DNA of 64,000 nt from Antedon mediterranea (GCF_964355755.1 NC_092680.1:16717001-16781000), one strand, 5' to 3'; shown: positions 24,201 to 36,454, counted from the stretch's first letter. Notes: generated from the sequence alone by a model not told the origin. Made by a program: numbers and translations.

Positions 24201-26719
24201 CATCAGTGCATTGAATTCTAACATTTAAAAATAATATAATATGTACAGTATTTATTAAACATTTGGTTTACAGCCCGTGAAGGCCAATGGCCTAACACAT
24301 AAGTGGGAACCTTTTCAAGAACAAATTGAATCTATAGATGTAAAAAAAACAATGAATTAATATGTATTTTGAAATAAACAAATTAAGTATATAACCAAGT
24401 TTTAAGCTGTCTATATTATCAAACTAGTTTGACAAAAAAGTGTGATGTGCACAAATATGGCAGTGATATGACCAAATATAGTACAGTAGTATATATATAT
24501 GCACATCACATTTTTTTTTTTATCACAACTCTGGGTGTGCCTGTGAAATCCAGAGCATTTTCCAACACTCTGAATGTGGTATGGTGAAACGGCGCTAGTT
24601 CCATGCACACATAACAGAGATCAAAATGATAAACCTGCTGATACGTCGTAAGTAAATGGTTAAATACTGTAATTGCTTTACAACTGTAAACACCAACCTT
24701 TTAATAACAAGTTCTTTCAATGAATTTGATGCAGTAACATCCAGCAGTTTATGTTGTAACTCCATTATCCTGTAAAATTACATGATATATATTTTGACAA
24801 GAAAGTGTGAAGATAACTTATACTGTATCTATTGAGCCAAATACAGAATACTGTAGCATAAATGGTACTGTATTTTTGGGGGTGCGACATAAAAGACTGG
24901 TCATGTATGAGGGTTTCGAAATGAATGTTGTCCTTATCATCCGTGCAATGCCTGTTGTATTGTTTAAGTTCATCAACCTTATCAACAACCATAGCGTGAT
25001 GTTCTTTTTCTAGTTTTTTTATTCTTGTAGTGAGGAAATTTCACCCTCCCGCTGACAATATCGTAGTTGTAAACATTTTTGCTTACCGAGTCAATTATGG
25101 CTTCTGTTATCGTGTTTATAACAGATTAGTTCTAAAAAAATGATGCTAGTATTTTAACAAGCAGTTCAGAAGATGATATAGTTTATAGAGCACTAGTGAA
25201 AGTGAATATACACTTTGAAGAAACACCTAACCTGTATTCAACTTCATCATCATCATCAACACCCATGGAAGGGGTGTGCGTTTTCCTCAACTTTAACACT
25301 GTTTCCAATTCCAAAGTTTGAGACTGGAGCCATTCTTTTAACCTATTGTAAAAACAATACAATTTATATTGTTTTTAAATAATTATAAATGTGAATAAAG
25401 TGAATTTGAAAAAAGATAAGCAAGTAAGGATAAGTAATATGTCATTATCAAACTTAAGGTTGAGTCATGTTTAAGTTGTTTTTTTGGTTTACTGTTTTTT
25501 TTAAATATTATATAGGATGTAGTTGTACCACCAGGTCGACGTTTTGATTGTCGATTGTCTGAAAATACAGTTTAAAAGCTCAAGTAATTACGTATGAAAT
25601 GACAAAATATTTTTCTTTTATACTAATATTAAGTCAAAAACTCCGTCTGAAACCCAGACTATACCACCAGCATGCATCCATTTTTTGTGATTCTCCAATT
25701 ATTATGACAATTTTCAGGAATATTTTCTAGAAACTAGTTCTTTTCATGTTTAAAACCCATGGTGGTAAAAAAATAAAAAAAATGTAAACTCTCCGAAAAA
25801 AAAACCTTAAACAAAAATACCTTTGCATCTAGTGACAGATGAAATTTTGGACACAATAAAATCAACATCCGGTATTTTGTATGAAGCACCACTACTGTAG
25901 GTATACTTTTTACCATATCGGTAACTTTTGATATCCGTTAATTTGGTCGCGCTAATTTGTATGGGGCGCACTAGATATAGATGCCATTTATAGATGTTTT
26001 TAATTAAAACACTCCTTATGATTTTAGTTAATTATACTATTGACATTTGTTTAAACCTCGATTGGTTTTAAGTACAGTAAAATAAAAATTAAAATAAATG
26101 TTTATCTCCTATAATATAAATAATTTGTATTTTCATTTTATCTTACAGTTTTCAATGAATTGTATTTGTAATTAATGTGTTCTTTTTTTTTGAGAAATTT
26201 TTTTAATAATTTAATAAACCAGTAGATGTGCCTTACGTATTTTTTAACCATTTCAATTAACTACGAAACTCTTTCTATGTACAGGTAAGTGGATACCAGC
26301 TCAAATGAGGTTTATGCAATAAAGGAAGATGATGCATGATGATGATTTTTGAATTCCGTAACTTTAACGTGACATTGGTTTTAGGAGAATAAAATATGAA
26401 ATAATAACATGCTGGTATAAATCAATCTACTGAGCCTAGGCCTATGGTAATGTTGTTGCTGTTTTTTTGGCGCACCATACAAAATGCCGGAAGTTGATTT
26501 TAACACGACCAAAATTAGACGTGACCGATTTCAAACATGATGGATATCATTGTAAACTATGCATTACCTTTGTAGTTCAAGAAGTATATTGACTTCTTCC
26601 TTATCTTTGTTCTCATTCATGAAAACATGGATGCCACTTGGAGGAACTGTTAGCTTTCCATTTCGGAATGATTGTGAAATCTCATCGAATGTCTTGTTGT
26701 GGTCAACAGGTTCAGCCAT
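21226..26719 (-). CDS. CENPH: Kinetochore protein CENP-H, six exons, complete
   Basis: Exons: 26719-26568, 25342-25232, 24769-24698, 24217-24030, 23292-23187 and 21382-21226. They total 786 nt and encode 261 aa (human CENP-H: 247) with GT-AG borders and matching phases throughout. The C-terminus gives the identity: KITITQHILQALIMGSGVNW followed by AKDPELQQLL, against the vertebrate pattern KITTVIQHVFQNLILGSKVNWAEDP. The middle (about residues 60-205) is predicted coiled coil, as expected for a CENP-H/I/K/M subunit of the constitutive centromere-associated network at the inner kinetochore. The start is the first ATG of the exon and follows an in-frame stop. Introns 4 and 3 carry MITEs and intron 5 a large minisatellite. 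A Helitron begins 193 bp upstream of the ATG. Confidence 0.91.
21512..23068. repeat. 27-bp minisatellite in CENPH intron 5
   Basis: About 57 tandem copies of a 27-mer with consensus ATGTTCAGGGTAGAGCATAA plus ACTATGC. The unit length is a multiple of three and stop-free, so both strands stay open for hundreds of codons (Met-Phe-Arg-Val-Glu-His-Lys-Leu-Cys forward). Variants form a higher-order pattern: marked units (ACTATTCATG, ACTAAGCATG) recur at 162 bp (6 units) and 189 bp (7 units). It lies wholly inside the intron between exons 5 and 6. Confidence 0.96.
23364..23547. mobile_element. MITE (TCTACACTATCAAAC family), CENPH intron 4
   Basis: The left arm is TACACTATCAAACTTCATGTG and the right arm TTATCAAACTAGTTTGATAGTGTAGACAGAGC. 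The interior has three tandem copies of a roughly 25-base unit containing ACTACCATATTTGGG. The family recurs at least six more times in the window. Confidence 0.85.
24404..24528. mobile_element. MITE (TCTACACTATCAAAC family), CENPH intron 3
   Basis: Starts AAGCTGTCTATATTATCAAACTAGTTTGAC, then AAAAGTGTGATGTGCACAAATATGG, and ends GCACATCACATTTTTTTTTTTATCACAA. The right arm is worn. It lies between CENPH exons 3 and 4. Confidence 0.75.
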
Positions 26720-26911
26720 TTTAATAAACAATATAGGCCTAATTCCTATTTTGATTTAAAAAAATGTTTCAATGAATAATGTTTTAATAGAAAATACAAG
26801 TCCATATTTATTTAGAAGATGCAGGCAAACTTACTAGTAACTAGCTGCCTATCTAGGCCTAGCTAGTACTACTACTAGATAGTAGTAGGCCTACTACTAT
26901 CTAACTAATAA

Positions 26912-28347
26912 TCTATATATAAATTTACGTAAGGGCAAAATTCGCTAAATCTCGGTTTATTTCTAGAATTTCTACTCGATGGTATATAAAGTTGGTTCGT
27001 ACTTTCGGTACTGATTTTAACCATCTGATGTAACCCTGTTTACTAATTAAATTGAGTTAGGTAATTAGTTATTGACGATTAAAACGAATTTAGGTTCAAC
27101 GATTTGCCCCAAATAGGGGTGTTTTCCGATCGTGGTATACACTGTCTAATGGATGTCCATCTTGAAAAATACCCACCACAAAAATACGAGGAGGCTTCGC
27201 ATTTTCCTATCTCCTCCTACGATAATTGTTTTTAATAGCTGAAAACTGGTTGAACAGCTAGAGTACAGCATCATAATGTTGAAGACAGGCCGATTTTCTT
27301 AAAAAAATACTATTTTGATAGATTTAATATACGATTATACAAATGTATTGATTTGCGATGAATGGAACATTCCAATCTCTGTTTCACAAGTGTCTATTCC
27401 CTCAGGCATCGTTAAAGGCAAGTACAGTACTGTATACTCGAAATTCGATCCATTTTTGTTTTCAATCTGTGCTGCAGAGGTTGGATAAACGGATAATGAG
27501 CTAGCGTTTTCACTCGCCGTATATTATGTACAAATCTTTATTATTGCAGTTAAACCACCCACATCATCACCTTTCCCTCACTGGCATGAGTAGCGTTGTA
27601 AAACCAGTAGAGAATAGGCCTACGGTAGGCCTACATCACATGCCCTAAACGCAGAACAACTTTGGTGGGTAGGGTAGGAACCAACTTAAGTATGAATTGG
27701 CTCTAAGAAACAATTGAAAACCATTAGGCCTACTAATTAAGTTGAGTTAGATAATTTAATATTTATTGACGATTAAATCGAATTTATGATTTTCCCCGAA
27801 TAGAGGTGGTTTTCACAAATTGTTTTACATTACATTATAAACATATACACGTCGTAGTGATGTATCGTTACATGTGCTGTACTATTTCAATCGACTAGGA
27901 CGGTGATAATTTCAACAAAGTATTACATCGCAATGTTTTACTGTGTTTAGTGGTATATTATTTGTAAAACATGAAAGCAATTAATATTTCGTTACTAAAT
28001 GGATAAAGAATATATTTTAACATTGTTCCTCTTTGCACCCATCCTCTTCCCCATCCCTCAACCCTAATGTTACATACAAAACACAAATTAAGTTTGTTTA
28101 AATTTAACTTAAACAATTGGTCTTATTTTGTGACAAGTTTCTCTTTCGGAAGTAATAGGGTGCTAATTTTAGTTGAGTACATAAATCACAGTGTCTATTT
28201 ATTCGTTCCTGTAAACGACATGTATTATTGTCCTGCGGTACGTACATTTGAAATCGCCAGTTTTTTAACGCTGAATTATTATGTATTCGAGAACCATCTG
28301 TGGGCACGACCTAGATGGTACGCGAGCGAAGCGAGCGTACCATCTAG
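26912..28347 (+). mobile_element. Non-autonomous Helitron, 1.44 kb
   Basis: Begins TCTATATATAAATTTACG after an A and ends CTAG before a T; the 3' hairpin GGTACGCGAGCG...CGCTCG-type arm lies 6 bases before CTAG. The 5' half (26912-27380) matches the 5' halves at 40847 and, on the other strand, at 5935 and 6512. The 3' half (27830-28347) matches 41830-42393. Between them a short diverged second copy of the 5' module (about 27725-27825) is visible. There is no helicase frame. Confidence 0.92.
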
Positions 28348-28400
28348 TAATTACTAATTTAGAGAGCTCGCCTATAAATGTAACACTAACAGTAACAAAC

Positions 28401-29970
28401 AGTGGATCAACCTGCGTTTTCGGCATGTATTGAATATAGGACTATTCCATTATTATTTATAGGGGTGTTAGTCAATGTGTTAAGTTGGGTGTGCCAGGCT
28501 TGTTGAGGCTTCTATTGTTCGCGTCATTGTGCCAATTGTTTTGTATTTTACAGTGTTTGAAAAATAAAACAAAAAACTGCTGCTGTAGTTAGCCTATAGC
28601 TTTTATTATGTGTCTGTAAATTATATCGTTTTTTACACTATATAACAATGTTGTTTTTTTACTCAACAGTTAAATCAAGTAGCCTCTACAACAAGAAAAG
28701 ATCAAGAAAAAGATTTATATACATATACATTTTAATCTTATTTCATTTATGTTTTAATTTATATAAATATATCCAATTTATGTTTTAATTTATATAAATT
28801 ACATTCATGTTTGTTTTTTTCTCAACAGTTGAATCAAATAGCCTCTACAAATAACAAGAAAAAAATCGATAGATCGAGATACATTCTTCAAACTTTATTC
28901 AAATATAAGGCTCAAGAACTTTAACATTATTTAATAAGCCTCAAGGAACATATTACATATATATACAATTTTAACTTACTTAATCTGTTTAATTTATATA
29001 GCCATTTATTTAATCTTTTTACTTATTTGTCCAGCATATGTCAATAGTACCGAATTTTAATATTTTGTCATCATTATTGCAAATAATGTGATCTATTATT
29101 GTACTTGCATTACTGGTTACTCTTGTAGGTGAGTTTATTAGTTGACAACAAATAGATCATACTGACATACAAATAAGCGGTAATTAGTAAGTAACGGGAG
29201 GGATACTGAGAATGTCATTAAAAAGCATATTCAAAATTCGTGAATATATTTGTTGGCTTATTAATCCATATATAATAGTAGGCCCTGCATATCTTGTACT
29301 GAGGAAGGATTGTGTGTGTTCCATGAGAGAAAGCTCTGTAATTTTATTTCTGGCTTTTTTAGTTTTTGTTTCAGGATCAGCTGGAGAGAGAACCTCACGT
29401 ACATATTGCTAACTCATTGAAATAAGTTTAACTAAACATGACACTACTAAATAACACTTAAAACTGGGTTGATAAAAACATAACATAAAACATATATACA
29501 TTAAATTAAATATGTTACACAATGTATGTTTTGCTTCATCTTATGCCTTTAAGTGTATTGAATTTTTCAGAGTCATAAACTGTTGAGAAAAAAACAAACA
29601 TGGATGTATTTATATAAATTATTTTTCTGGCTGTTTTACTTTATCGTTTTGATGTAGTGTTTCGCTTTTTTTTTTTTTTTTGTATCTCTGTTGAGATCCA
29701 GCCACTGATACCCACACCATATTGTCATTTTTTCAATAATTTGCCTTTGGATTTATATAAATTAAAACATAAATTAAATAAGTTGTATATGTTTTCTCCT
29801 TATTGTGAATACATTTTGAATGTATTTTTTCTTGTTATTTGTAGAGGCTACATATAACTTGATTCGGCTGTTGAGAAAACATAAAACAAACATGTAGTAA
29901 TAATATTACATGAAATGTAAAATAAAACATGATATGTAAAATAATAATAAGGCTAATTACAGCAGCAGTT
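28401..29970. mobile_element. Long inverted-repeat element R1 (right end incomplete)
   Basis: The left arm starts GTGGATCAACCTGCGTTTTC, with landmarks GGGGTGTTAGTCAATGTGTT, ATTGTTCGCGTCATTGTGCC and two CTCAACAGTT(A/G)AATCAA modules. The right arm (about 29590-29970, reversed) has ATAATAAGGCTAATTACAGC and matches 36600-36985 in R2 in the same orientation. It stops at CAGCAGTTTTT, where the FKRP stop codon lies, so the outer 180-190 bases of the right terminus are absent. The class is unknown; there is no transposase frame. Confidence 0.75.
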
Positions 29971-29971
29971 T

Positions 29972-31591
29972 TTAGTTTTCTTCTTCAATTTTGGCCATTT
30001 GTATCCTGTTTGGTTGAGGATATTGTGCATTTTCAATTACTCCATTACCAAATTTCAATTCTAAAAATTGTCTATGATTGTTGGGTGCTTTTACTTGCAT
30101 TCCTTCAAACTCTAGTGTCACAAGCGGCAAAAGAAAATGTTCTGGGAATTCCTTATCTTGTTTATGATCTTCTAACCAGAAGTCTTTAGTCATGATGCCA
30201 TCTCTAGAATAAAATGGCCATATATCGACATGAAGATGATTTGTTGAACTATATTGAACACGAAAATAGTCCCCCTCATGAGGCCATGCTTTCTCCCATA
30301 CATAGTCCTGATCATCCGTGACGCCACCCCCATTTTTAATGGCTTGAAGATATGAAATTTTATCGACATCTTTAAGGTATATTCCTATATCAAGATCGTA
30401 ATCCCACGGGATTATTCCTTTATATCGTGCAGCGCCAAGCAAGCTTCCGCCCTCGAGCCAATACCGAATATCTAAGTCATCAAGAATTTGAAAAACGTGT
30501 TTAGCGGTTTCTCTTAGCGCTTTCATACAACACGGCGGTGTCCAATGATTTTCGTATAAGTACTCTGGCATGTCGTTGTAAACCGTATCAAAACAACGAT
30601 CGCTCGTTTTACTACAACCATACCAATTGTGAACATTGTCGCTGTGAATAACGAGTTTGACGCCAAATTGTTTGTAAATGTTGCGCAACCGCATGACCTC
30701 ATTTTGTTGTTTTCTGTACGCTATTTGGTCGTCACGACTATGGCAATCATCGATATAAAATTTTATATCTTTGAAAAAGTGTACCTTCCATTTATGAAGA
30801 TTAGCTTGTATATATAAACTATTTAAAATAGGACGTGCATAGGGGGCGCTTAGCAGGTGAAAATTGCTCGTCCTCATCACGACAATGTGATTGCCACGTA
30901 TAGTATCACACGTTTCTTTGTACGAGTAACTATAATGAAGCGTCCAATTTTGATAATCAAATCTAAGATTTTCACAAGATGCATCTCTTTCATGTTCTGA
31001 TAGTTGTTCCAATCCAGCTGCTCCAATTTTAACATCTTCTTTTGTATTCTCTAACTCCTTGAATGCATTTACAAAACTTTTTAACTTAGAATCAGAAAAA
31101 AATTTGATACCATCCGGTAAGATAACTACATATTTTGTTAATATATAATTTTCAGGTCTTGATTCTGCAATATTACGGTGCGGCTCATTTAGTAACGTCA
31201 CTATTTTTGTCCTTTTATTTAAGTTAAATAACGGTGGGTACGGTTTACGGTCCGTCACAATTAAAATATTTGAATTTGGAAAATGCTCAGCAATGTTATT
31301 ATCACTCTTACTAATACAATTATCTTCAAATTCAAATTCTCTAAATATGAAAGTTATATCATCTGATTCATTATCATCGTCACCATCATTACGTTTCCTA
31401 GGCTCAGGCTCATCACGATATAACTGAACCTGGTTATCTTGTTCAGCTGACAAACGCCTTTCATCAGCGTGATGATGGTTGTCCAAAAATGCAGGGTCAC
31501 ATTGTTTCCTTGATAATAGATAGATCATAAATAGAAAATTTAAGACTGTAAATAACACAAGAACCTTCTGCCATCTAAGCGATAAACGCAT
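29972..31591 (-). CDS. FKRP: Fukutin-related protein (ribitol-5-phosphate transferase), single exon
   Basis: A 539-aa type II membrane protein: a short N-terminal tail, then a signal anchor (about residues 9-26, VLVLFTVLNFLFMIYLL), an acidic variable stem (about 40-95), and a lumenal catalytic region. The C-terminal nucleotidyltransferase part has YWLEGGSLLGAARYKGIIPW and the metal-binding D-Y-D-L-D at 397-401, the FKRP/LicD signature. Known role: FKRP adds the second ribitol-5-phosphate to O-mannosyl glycans of alpha-dystroglycan in the Golgi. Human FKRP is 495 aa and its coding sequence is also one exon. It is intact. R1 and R2 arms flank it closely on both sides; the last codons and stop (GAAGAAGAAAACTAA) align with R sequence. 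Confidence 0.95.
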   Translation of the reverse strand: MRLSLRWQKVLVLFTVLNFLFMIYLLSRKQCDPAFLDNHHHADERRLSAEQDNQVQLYRDEPEPRKRNDGDDDNESDDITFIFREFEFEDNCISKSDNNIAEHFPNSNILIVTDRKPYPPLFNLNKRTKIVTLLNEPHRNIAESRPENYILTKYVVILPDGIKFFSDSKLKSFVNAFKELENTKEDVKIGAAGLEQLSEHERDASCENLRFDYQNWTLHYSYSYKETCDTIRGNHIVVMRTSNFHLLSAPYARPILNSLYIQANLHKWKVHFFKDIKFYIDDCHSRDDQIAYRKQQNEVMRLRNIYKQFGVKLVIHSDNVHNWYGCSKTSDRCFDTVYNDMPEYLYENHWTPPCCMKALRETAKHVFQILDDLDIRYWLEGGSLLGAARYKGIIPWDYDLDIGIYLKDVDKISYLQAIKNGGGVTDDQDYVWEKAWPHEGDYFRVQYSSTNHLHVDIWPFYSRDGIMTKDFWLEDHKQDKEFPEHFLLPLVTLEFEGMQVKAPNNHRQFLELKFGNGVIENAQYPQPNRIQMAKIEEEN

Positions 31592-32003
31592 ATCTAATTA
31601 TCAAATTATCAATTACGTTTCGCGTAAAATTATGATGACTTTTGTTCACTCTCTGGAATCTCTACTGATGATGTTGATGATGATTTGATTATTTATAGGG
31701 GTGTTAGTCAATGTGTTGGGTTGGGTGTGTCAGGCTTGTTGAGGCTTCTATTGTTCGCGTCATTGTGCCAATTGTTTTGTATTTTACGGTGTTTGAAAAA
31801 TAAAACAAAAAACTGCTGCTGTAGTTAGCCTATAGCTTTTATTATGTGTCTGTAAATTATATCGTTTTTTACACTATATAACAATGTTGTTTTTTTACTC
31901 AACAGTTAAATCAAGTAGCCTCTACAACAAGAAAAGATCAAGAAAAAGATTTATATAATATACATTTTAATCTTATTTAATTTATGTTTTAATTTATATA
32001 AAT

Positions 32004-32366
32004 ACTTTAAAAAAATTATTAAAAACACATTTATTCATTAAGGCATATGGAAATCATGAGGTTTCTTAAAGTTCTAGAATATTATAGTATACTTTTTCCT
32101 GACCAGCATTATCTTTGGGGTGCCTCTGTCTTGGTTGTTGTCTCTGAGCACCCGGTCGTCTGTGGCAAGACAAATGTGTATCCTGTTCCTTTGTTTGGTC
32201 ACCTAGGTAGGGGTCCGGGACCGCGACAGAACGGATGGGGACCCTCCAAAGAAATTACATTTATTTGTCAGGCATTTGTATGATTTTTTTTTTTTTTTTT
32301 TTGAATGCGCCTTGAGCACTCTTGAGTGATATGTGCGCTATAAAAATCCTGTTATTATTATTATTA
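32004..32366 (+). mobile_element. LINE 3' fragment inserted in R2
   Basis: The uninterrupted R1 copy reads ATATAAATATATCCAATTTA, whereas R2 reads ATATAAATA then about 360 extra bases then TCCAATTTA. The insert ends GTGCGCTATAAAAATCCTG plus (TTA)n, a tail typical of CR1/L2-like LINEs. Its first 50 bases still look like a worn reverse-transcriptase C-terminus. Confidence 0.8.
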
Positions 32367-32527
32367 TCCAATTTATGTTTTAATTTATATAAATACATTC
32401 ATGTTTGTTTTTCTCTCAACAGTTGAATCAAATAGCCTCTACAATTAATAACAAGAAAAAAATCGATAGATCGAGATATACATTCTTCAAACTTTATTCA
32501 AATATAAGGCTCAAGAACTGTAACATT

Positions 32528-35500
32528 CAAATTCAAATTCAAATTCAAATATTCTTTATTCATCCTCTATCATGAAAATATACAACAACAATATATGAGA
32601 ACATAAAAAAGATGAAAAGGAAACACATAAAAACTCAAAAGAGCTTGATTAGTTGTGTCCCCCTATGTCCCTAACTAGCCTAAAAAAACTAAAACATAAA
32701 TAATAAAAAAGCTAAATTCTGCAACAAGTATGATTTTTAAAATTATTTGTAAAATGATAATAAATGTTCTTTAAACAATGATTCAGGGATGTAATTGTGC
32801 AGGGCGGAGCCGGGCGGGGCCGCCCTGCCTAAAAGCCTCCCGCCCAGTCTAAAGCTAATTTTAAGGCCTTCCGCCCAGCGTCAGACGTACCTGTCCGCCC
32901 ACCCTAAATTCCTTTTTTTTCCGCGAAATATCGGGCATATTCTAGCTAACACAAGCTCACATCGCACAATGCAGCTAGCCTAGCACAAAACACACAGCTT
33001 TGAAAATCAACCAAGCAGAACTGTCATGTACTTAATGCTGATTGGACGGTACGCTCAAGTTCCACTTGAGTGAACATCACACAACCTAGAGCATGCAGCT
33101 TCCTAGCTTTGCATGCTGTGCGCGATTTTCTTATCTCCTCTGCTGTATGAATGAATCATGGAGAATATTTAAAAAAACCGGCGAATTAAACTGTAGGCTA
33201 ATCAACCGTTCCACGCCGACTGCTTTGTGGAGTAACTTCCCGACTACGTGTATTTATTAAAAAAACATTGAATTGAAACATACTATATATCTTGTACTGT
33301 TATTATTTTTTATTTTGTGAATTACATCATTAGCGCTGTAGTATGGCTCGGATGATAGCCTAGATCATTCATCGCCCAGGCCGCAGACCTGGCGAAATGT
33401 ACGTTCGTTCATGTAAGTACATCGTGATGTTTTTCTACGTGGTTGTTGTGCGGCATGAATATCAATAAGAGGTTTTTATCTTGAAAAAAATATTCTCGGC
33501 TAAATCGAACAAATTTATTTAATTCATGCAAGCTAGCTAGGCCTAGGCGTTCTTCGGGGGCAAGTTAACCACAAAGGCAGTTATGTTTAGGTCCAAATGG
33601 TAGGCCTACATACACTGTCAAAGCATGGAGGTATAAACCGGGAGGTACGTATAATTACGTCCATGGTAAAAGTAATGTTTTGCTTTATTAAAATCATTCA
33701 CCTGAACAATGATAATATTATTAATAAAAAAAAATGTAAAAAATTACACATATAAACCATCATTAAAATGAGTCTTATAAAGGTCAATATAGCAAATTTT
33801 TTCAGGGGCCTTCGGCCCCTGAACCCCGACCGGGGGCCCTTGGCGGCCCCCTGGCCCCCAGCCTAAGTTCCTCGCTTCGCTCGTAAGCTTAGTAAAAAAC
33901 CACCCTCACAATTTTTTTTTCCACCCTCAACAATTCTTAGCTACAACCCTGATGATTTAAATATATATATTGATTTGGTACTTTGTAGTTCGTAATTCAA
34001 GTCATTCCACAATTTGGGTCCCACACATGACACAGTAAAACTAGTAGAAGTACGATTACGTTTTCTGAGTCTCATTTTGTCTTTAGATCTTGTATTATAA
34101 TTATGGTAAGAACCATTTTTAATAAAGAGCGATGAAAAACGCACGTCCTGATTAGTAGTAACATTATACATGAAAAGCCCAATTTGGTACTTATTGATAT
34201 CCGCAATTTTAAGAAGTTTAAATTTATAGAAACATTCAGTCATTGAATCATTAAACTTTGACCATGTTATAGCTCGTAATGCCCTTTTCTGGAGTTTAAA
34301 TAACTCATCTAAATAACTTGGAAATGTGCTACACCATATTATGTTGCAATAATTTAATACTGGTTCAATGAGTGATTTGTATATTGTCCAGAGAGCATAG
34401 GTTGGTAAAAAATGTCTTACTTTATATAGTATGCCTACATATCGAGATATTTTCCTAGCTGTAACATTGATGTGGTTCTTATATGTGAGAAATTCATCAA
34501 TATGTACTCCAAGGAATTTAGTCGATTTAACTCTATCTATTCTTTTATTGTTGACATAAATATTTACATTCTCTAAATTACTTGGATTTCGCTGATTGCG
34601 GAAAATTATGTAATTAGTTTTTTTAACGTTGATTGATAGTTTATTGCACATGAACCAATCCGAAACATTTTTTAGTTCACCATTAACTAGTTCTATGAGC
34701 GTATCCAAGTTTTCGTGAGATGCAGATATGTTTGTGTCGTCAGCAAATAAAACAAAAGATAACGAGTTTGAGCAATTAAATACATCGTTAATGTACAAAA
34801 TAAAAAGTAGAGGCCCCAGAATTGAACCCTGTGGTACACCGCAATTTATATCCATCAAACACGAACTTGTGTTATCAATAGACGTAAATTGTTTCCTTCC
34901 ACTAATATAGTTTCTAAACCATTTAAGGGCCGTGCCTCTTATGCCATAGTGTTCCAATTTTTTAAGAAGTATATCATGGTTGATGGTGTCAAACGCTTTT
35001 GACAAATCAATAAATATTCCGATGGTATTTTTTTTCTTATCAAGCGCATCGGTTATTCGTTCAACCAGATCTATAACGGCCATAAAAGTAGAACTGTTTT
35101 TTCTGAAACCATATTGTGCATTATTAAGGATGTTAAACTTTGTGATATAATTATTTACTCTAATTTGAACAATTTTTTCAAGAATTTTTGAAGCGGTAGG
35201 CAGAATAGAGATCGGCCTATAATTACTGACGTCACTTTTATTGCCAGATTTAAAAATTGGAACTACTCTAGCTACTTTCATACTATCAGGGACCATGCCT
35301 GTCTCAAGAGAGAGGTTAAAGATATGTACAAGAGGAGATGCCACAGCAGCAATAATATGTTTTAGAATGCGATTACTTAAGTTATCAACACCTTCTGAAT
35401 TTGAATTTTTGATTTGACTAACTATTTCAATGACCTCTTCTTCATTCGTAGGATTGAAAAATATGGATTGGGATTGACTCTCTTTTATATATTGTTTGAA

Positions 35501-36454
35501 GTCAGAATTGTTTACATTCGGTATTTTGTTTGCTAATTCATTTCCAATGTTGGAGAAGAAGTCATTAAAAGCGTCAGACATACCTTTTGGATCACATACC
35601 AAAGTTTTATTACTATGGTTAATTACCTCATTTGGCTTAACACTCGATTTTTTTCTATTTAGAACTTCATTTAAAACTTTCCATGTTTGCTTTGAATCGT
35701 GTCGAGCTGCATCCAGTTTTTTGGAATAATATTGTTTTTTCCGAATTCTAATTAAATGAGTTAATTTATTTTTGTACTTTTTATATATATTTTTTAATAA
35801 TTGTGTTGGGTTTTTAAGGTATTTTTTATAAAGTTTATTTTTCTTTTTTATTGAAATCAAAATTCCTGTTGTGATCCATGGTTTTTTCTTTGTATTACCA
35901 TTTGGCTTATTACTTTTTGTAGGTATGTTATTATCTATGAGATTAGATAGTTTTTTAATAAATAGGTTATATGATGTATTGGTATCTGTGCATAAATATA
36001 GTTCACCCCAATCCTCATTAGAAATAGCAATAAGCAAGTTATTTAATGTTGTATCATTAATTATTTTTTGTTTTGTAATTGGAGCTTGTGTGTTAGTATT
36101 TAATGACAAGTGTGTTGTCATGAAAATGGGTAGATGATCGGTAATGTCAGTGACTATTACTCCACAATGCGAAATGTTATCATCATTTGTAATAATATTA
36201 TCTAAAATTGTAGCAGAATACGATGTTATTCTGGTGGGTAAGTTGATTAATGGATTAAAAGATGTTGAGTAAATAATGTTTGTGAATTCCTGTGTTGTTT
36301 TTTGAAAGTCATATTTTAATAAGTCTTGATTAAAATCTCCTAAGATATAGCAGTTTTTGTTTTCGCGATTAAGTTTATGTAAGATTTCTTCCAGATCAGA
36401 GTTAAATGAGTTGACGTTTGAATTTGGTGGTCGATACAACATACCTACAATAGT
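32528..36454 (-). mobile_element. 5'-truncated LINE (Jockey/CR1/L2-like) inserted in R2
   Basis: Orientation is minus: the 3' end at 32528 has four copies of the hexamer AATTTG as a tail, preceded by a 3' UTR. The 5' end at about 36454 is cut inside the endonuclease domain. The pre-insertion sequence (AACATTATTTAATAAGCC) survives in R1 at about 28930-28950, so the insertion point is exact to a few bases. Its own 3' region is split by a hAT-like element at 32788-33948. The long open frame suggests a recent insertion. Confidence 0.92.
32788..33948. mobile_element. hAT-like non-autonomous DNA transposon inside the LINE
   Basis: The terminal inverted repeats are CAGGGATGTAATTGTGCAGG at the left and, inverted, CAGGGTTGTAGCTAAGAATT at the right. 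ATGATT flanks both ends (32782-32787 and 33949-33954), a 6-base direct repeat. The interior is much richer in GC than its surroundings, with GGGCCTTCGGCCCCTGAA and GGGGGCCAGGGGGCCGCC-type stretches. No transposase frame. CAGGG termini suggest hAT, but hAT usually makes 8-base duplications, so the class is tentative. Confidence 0.8.
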
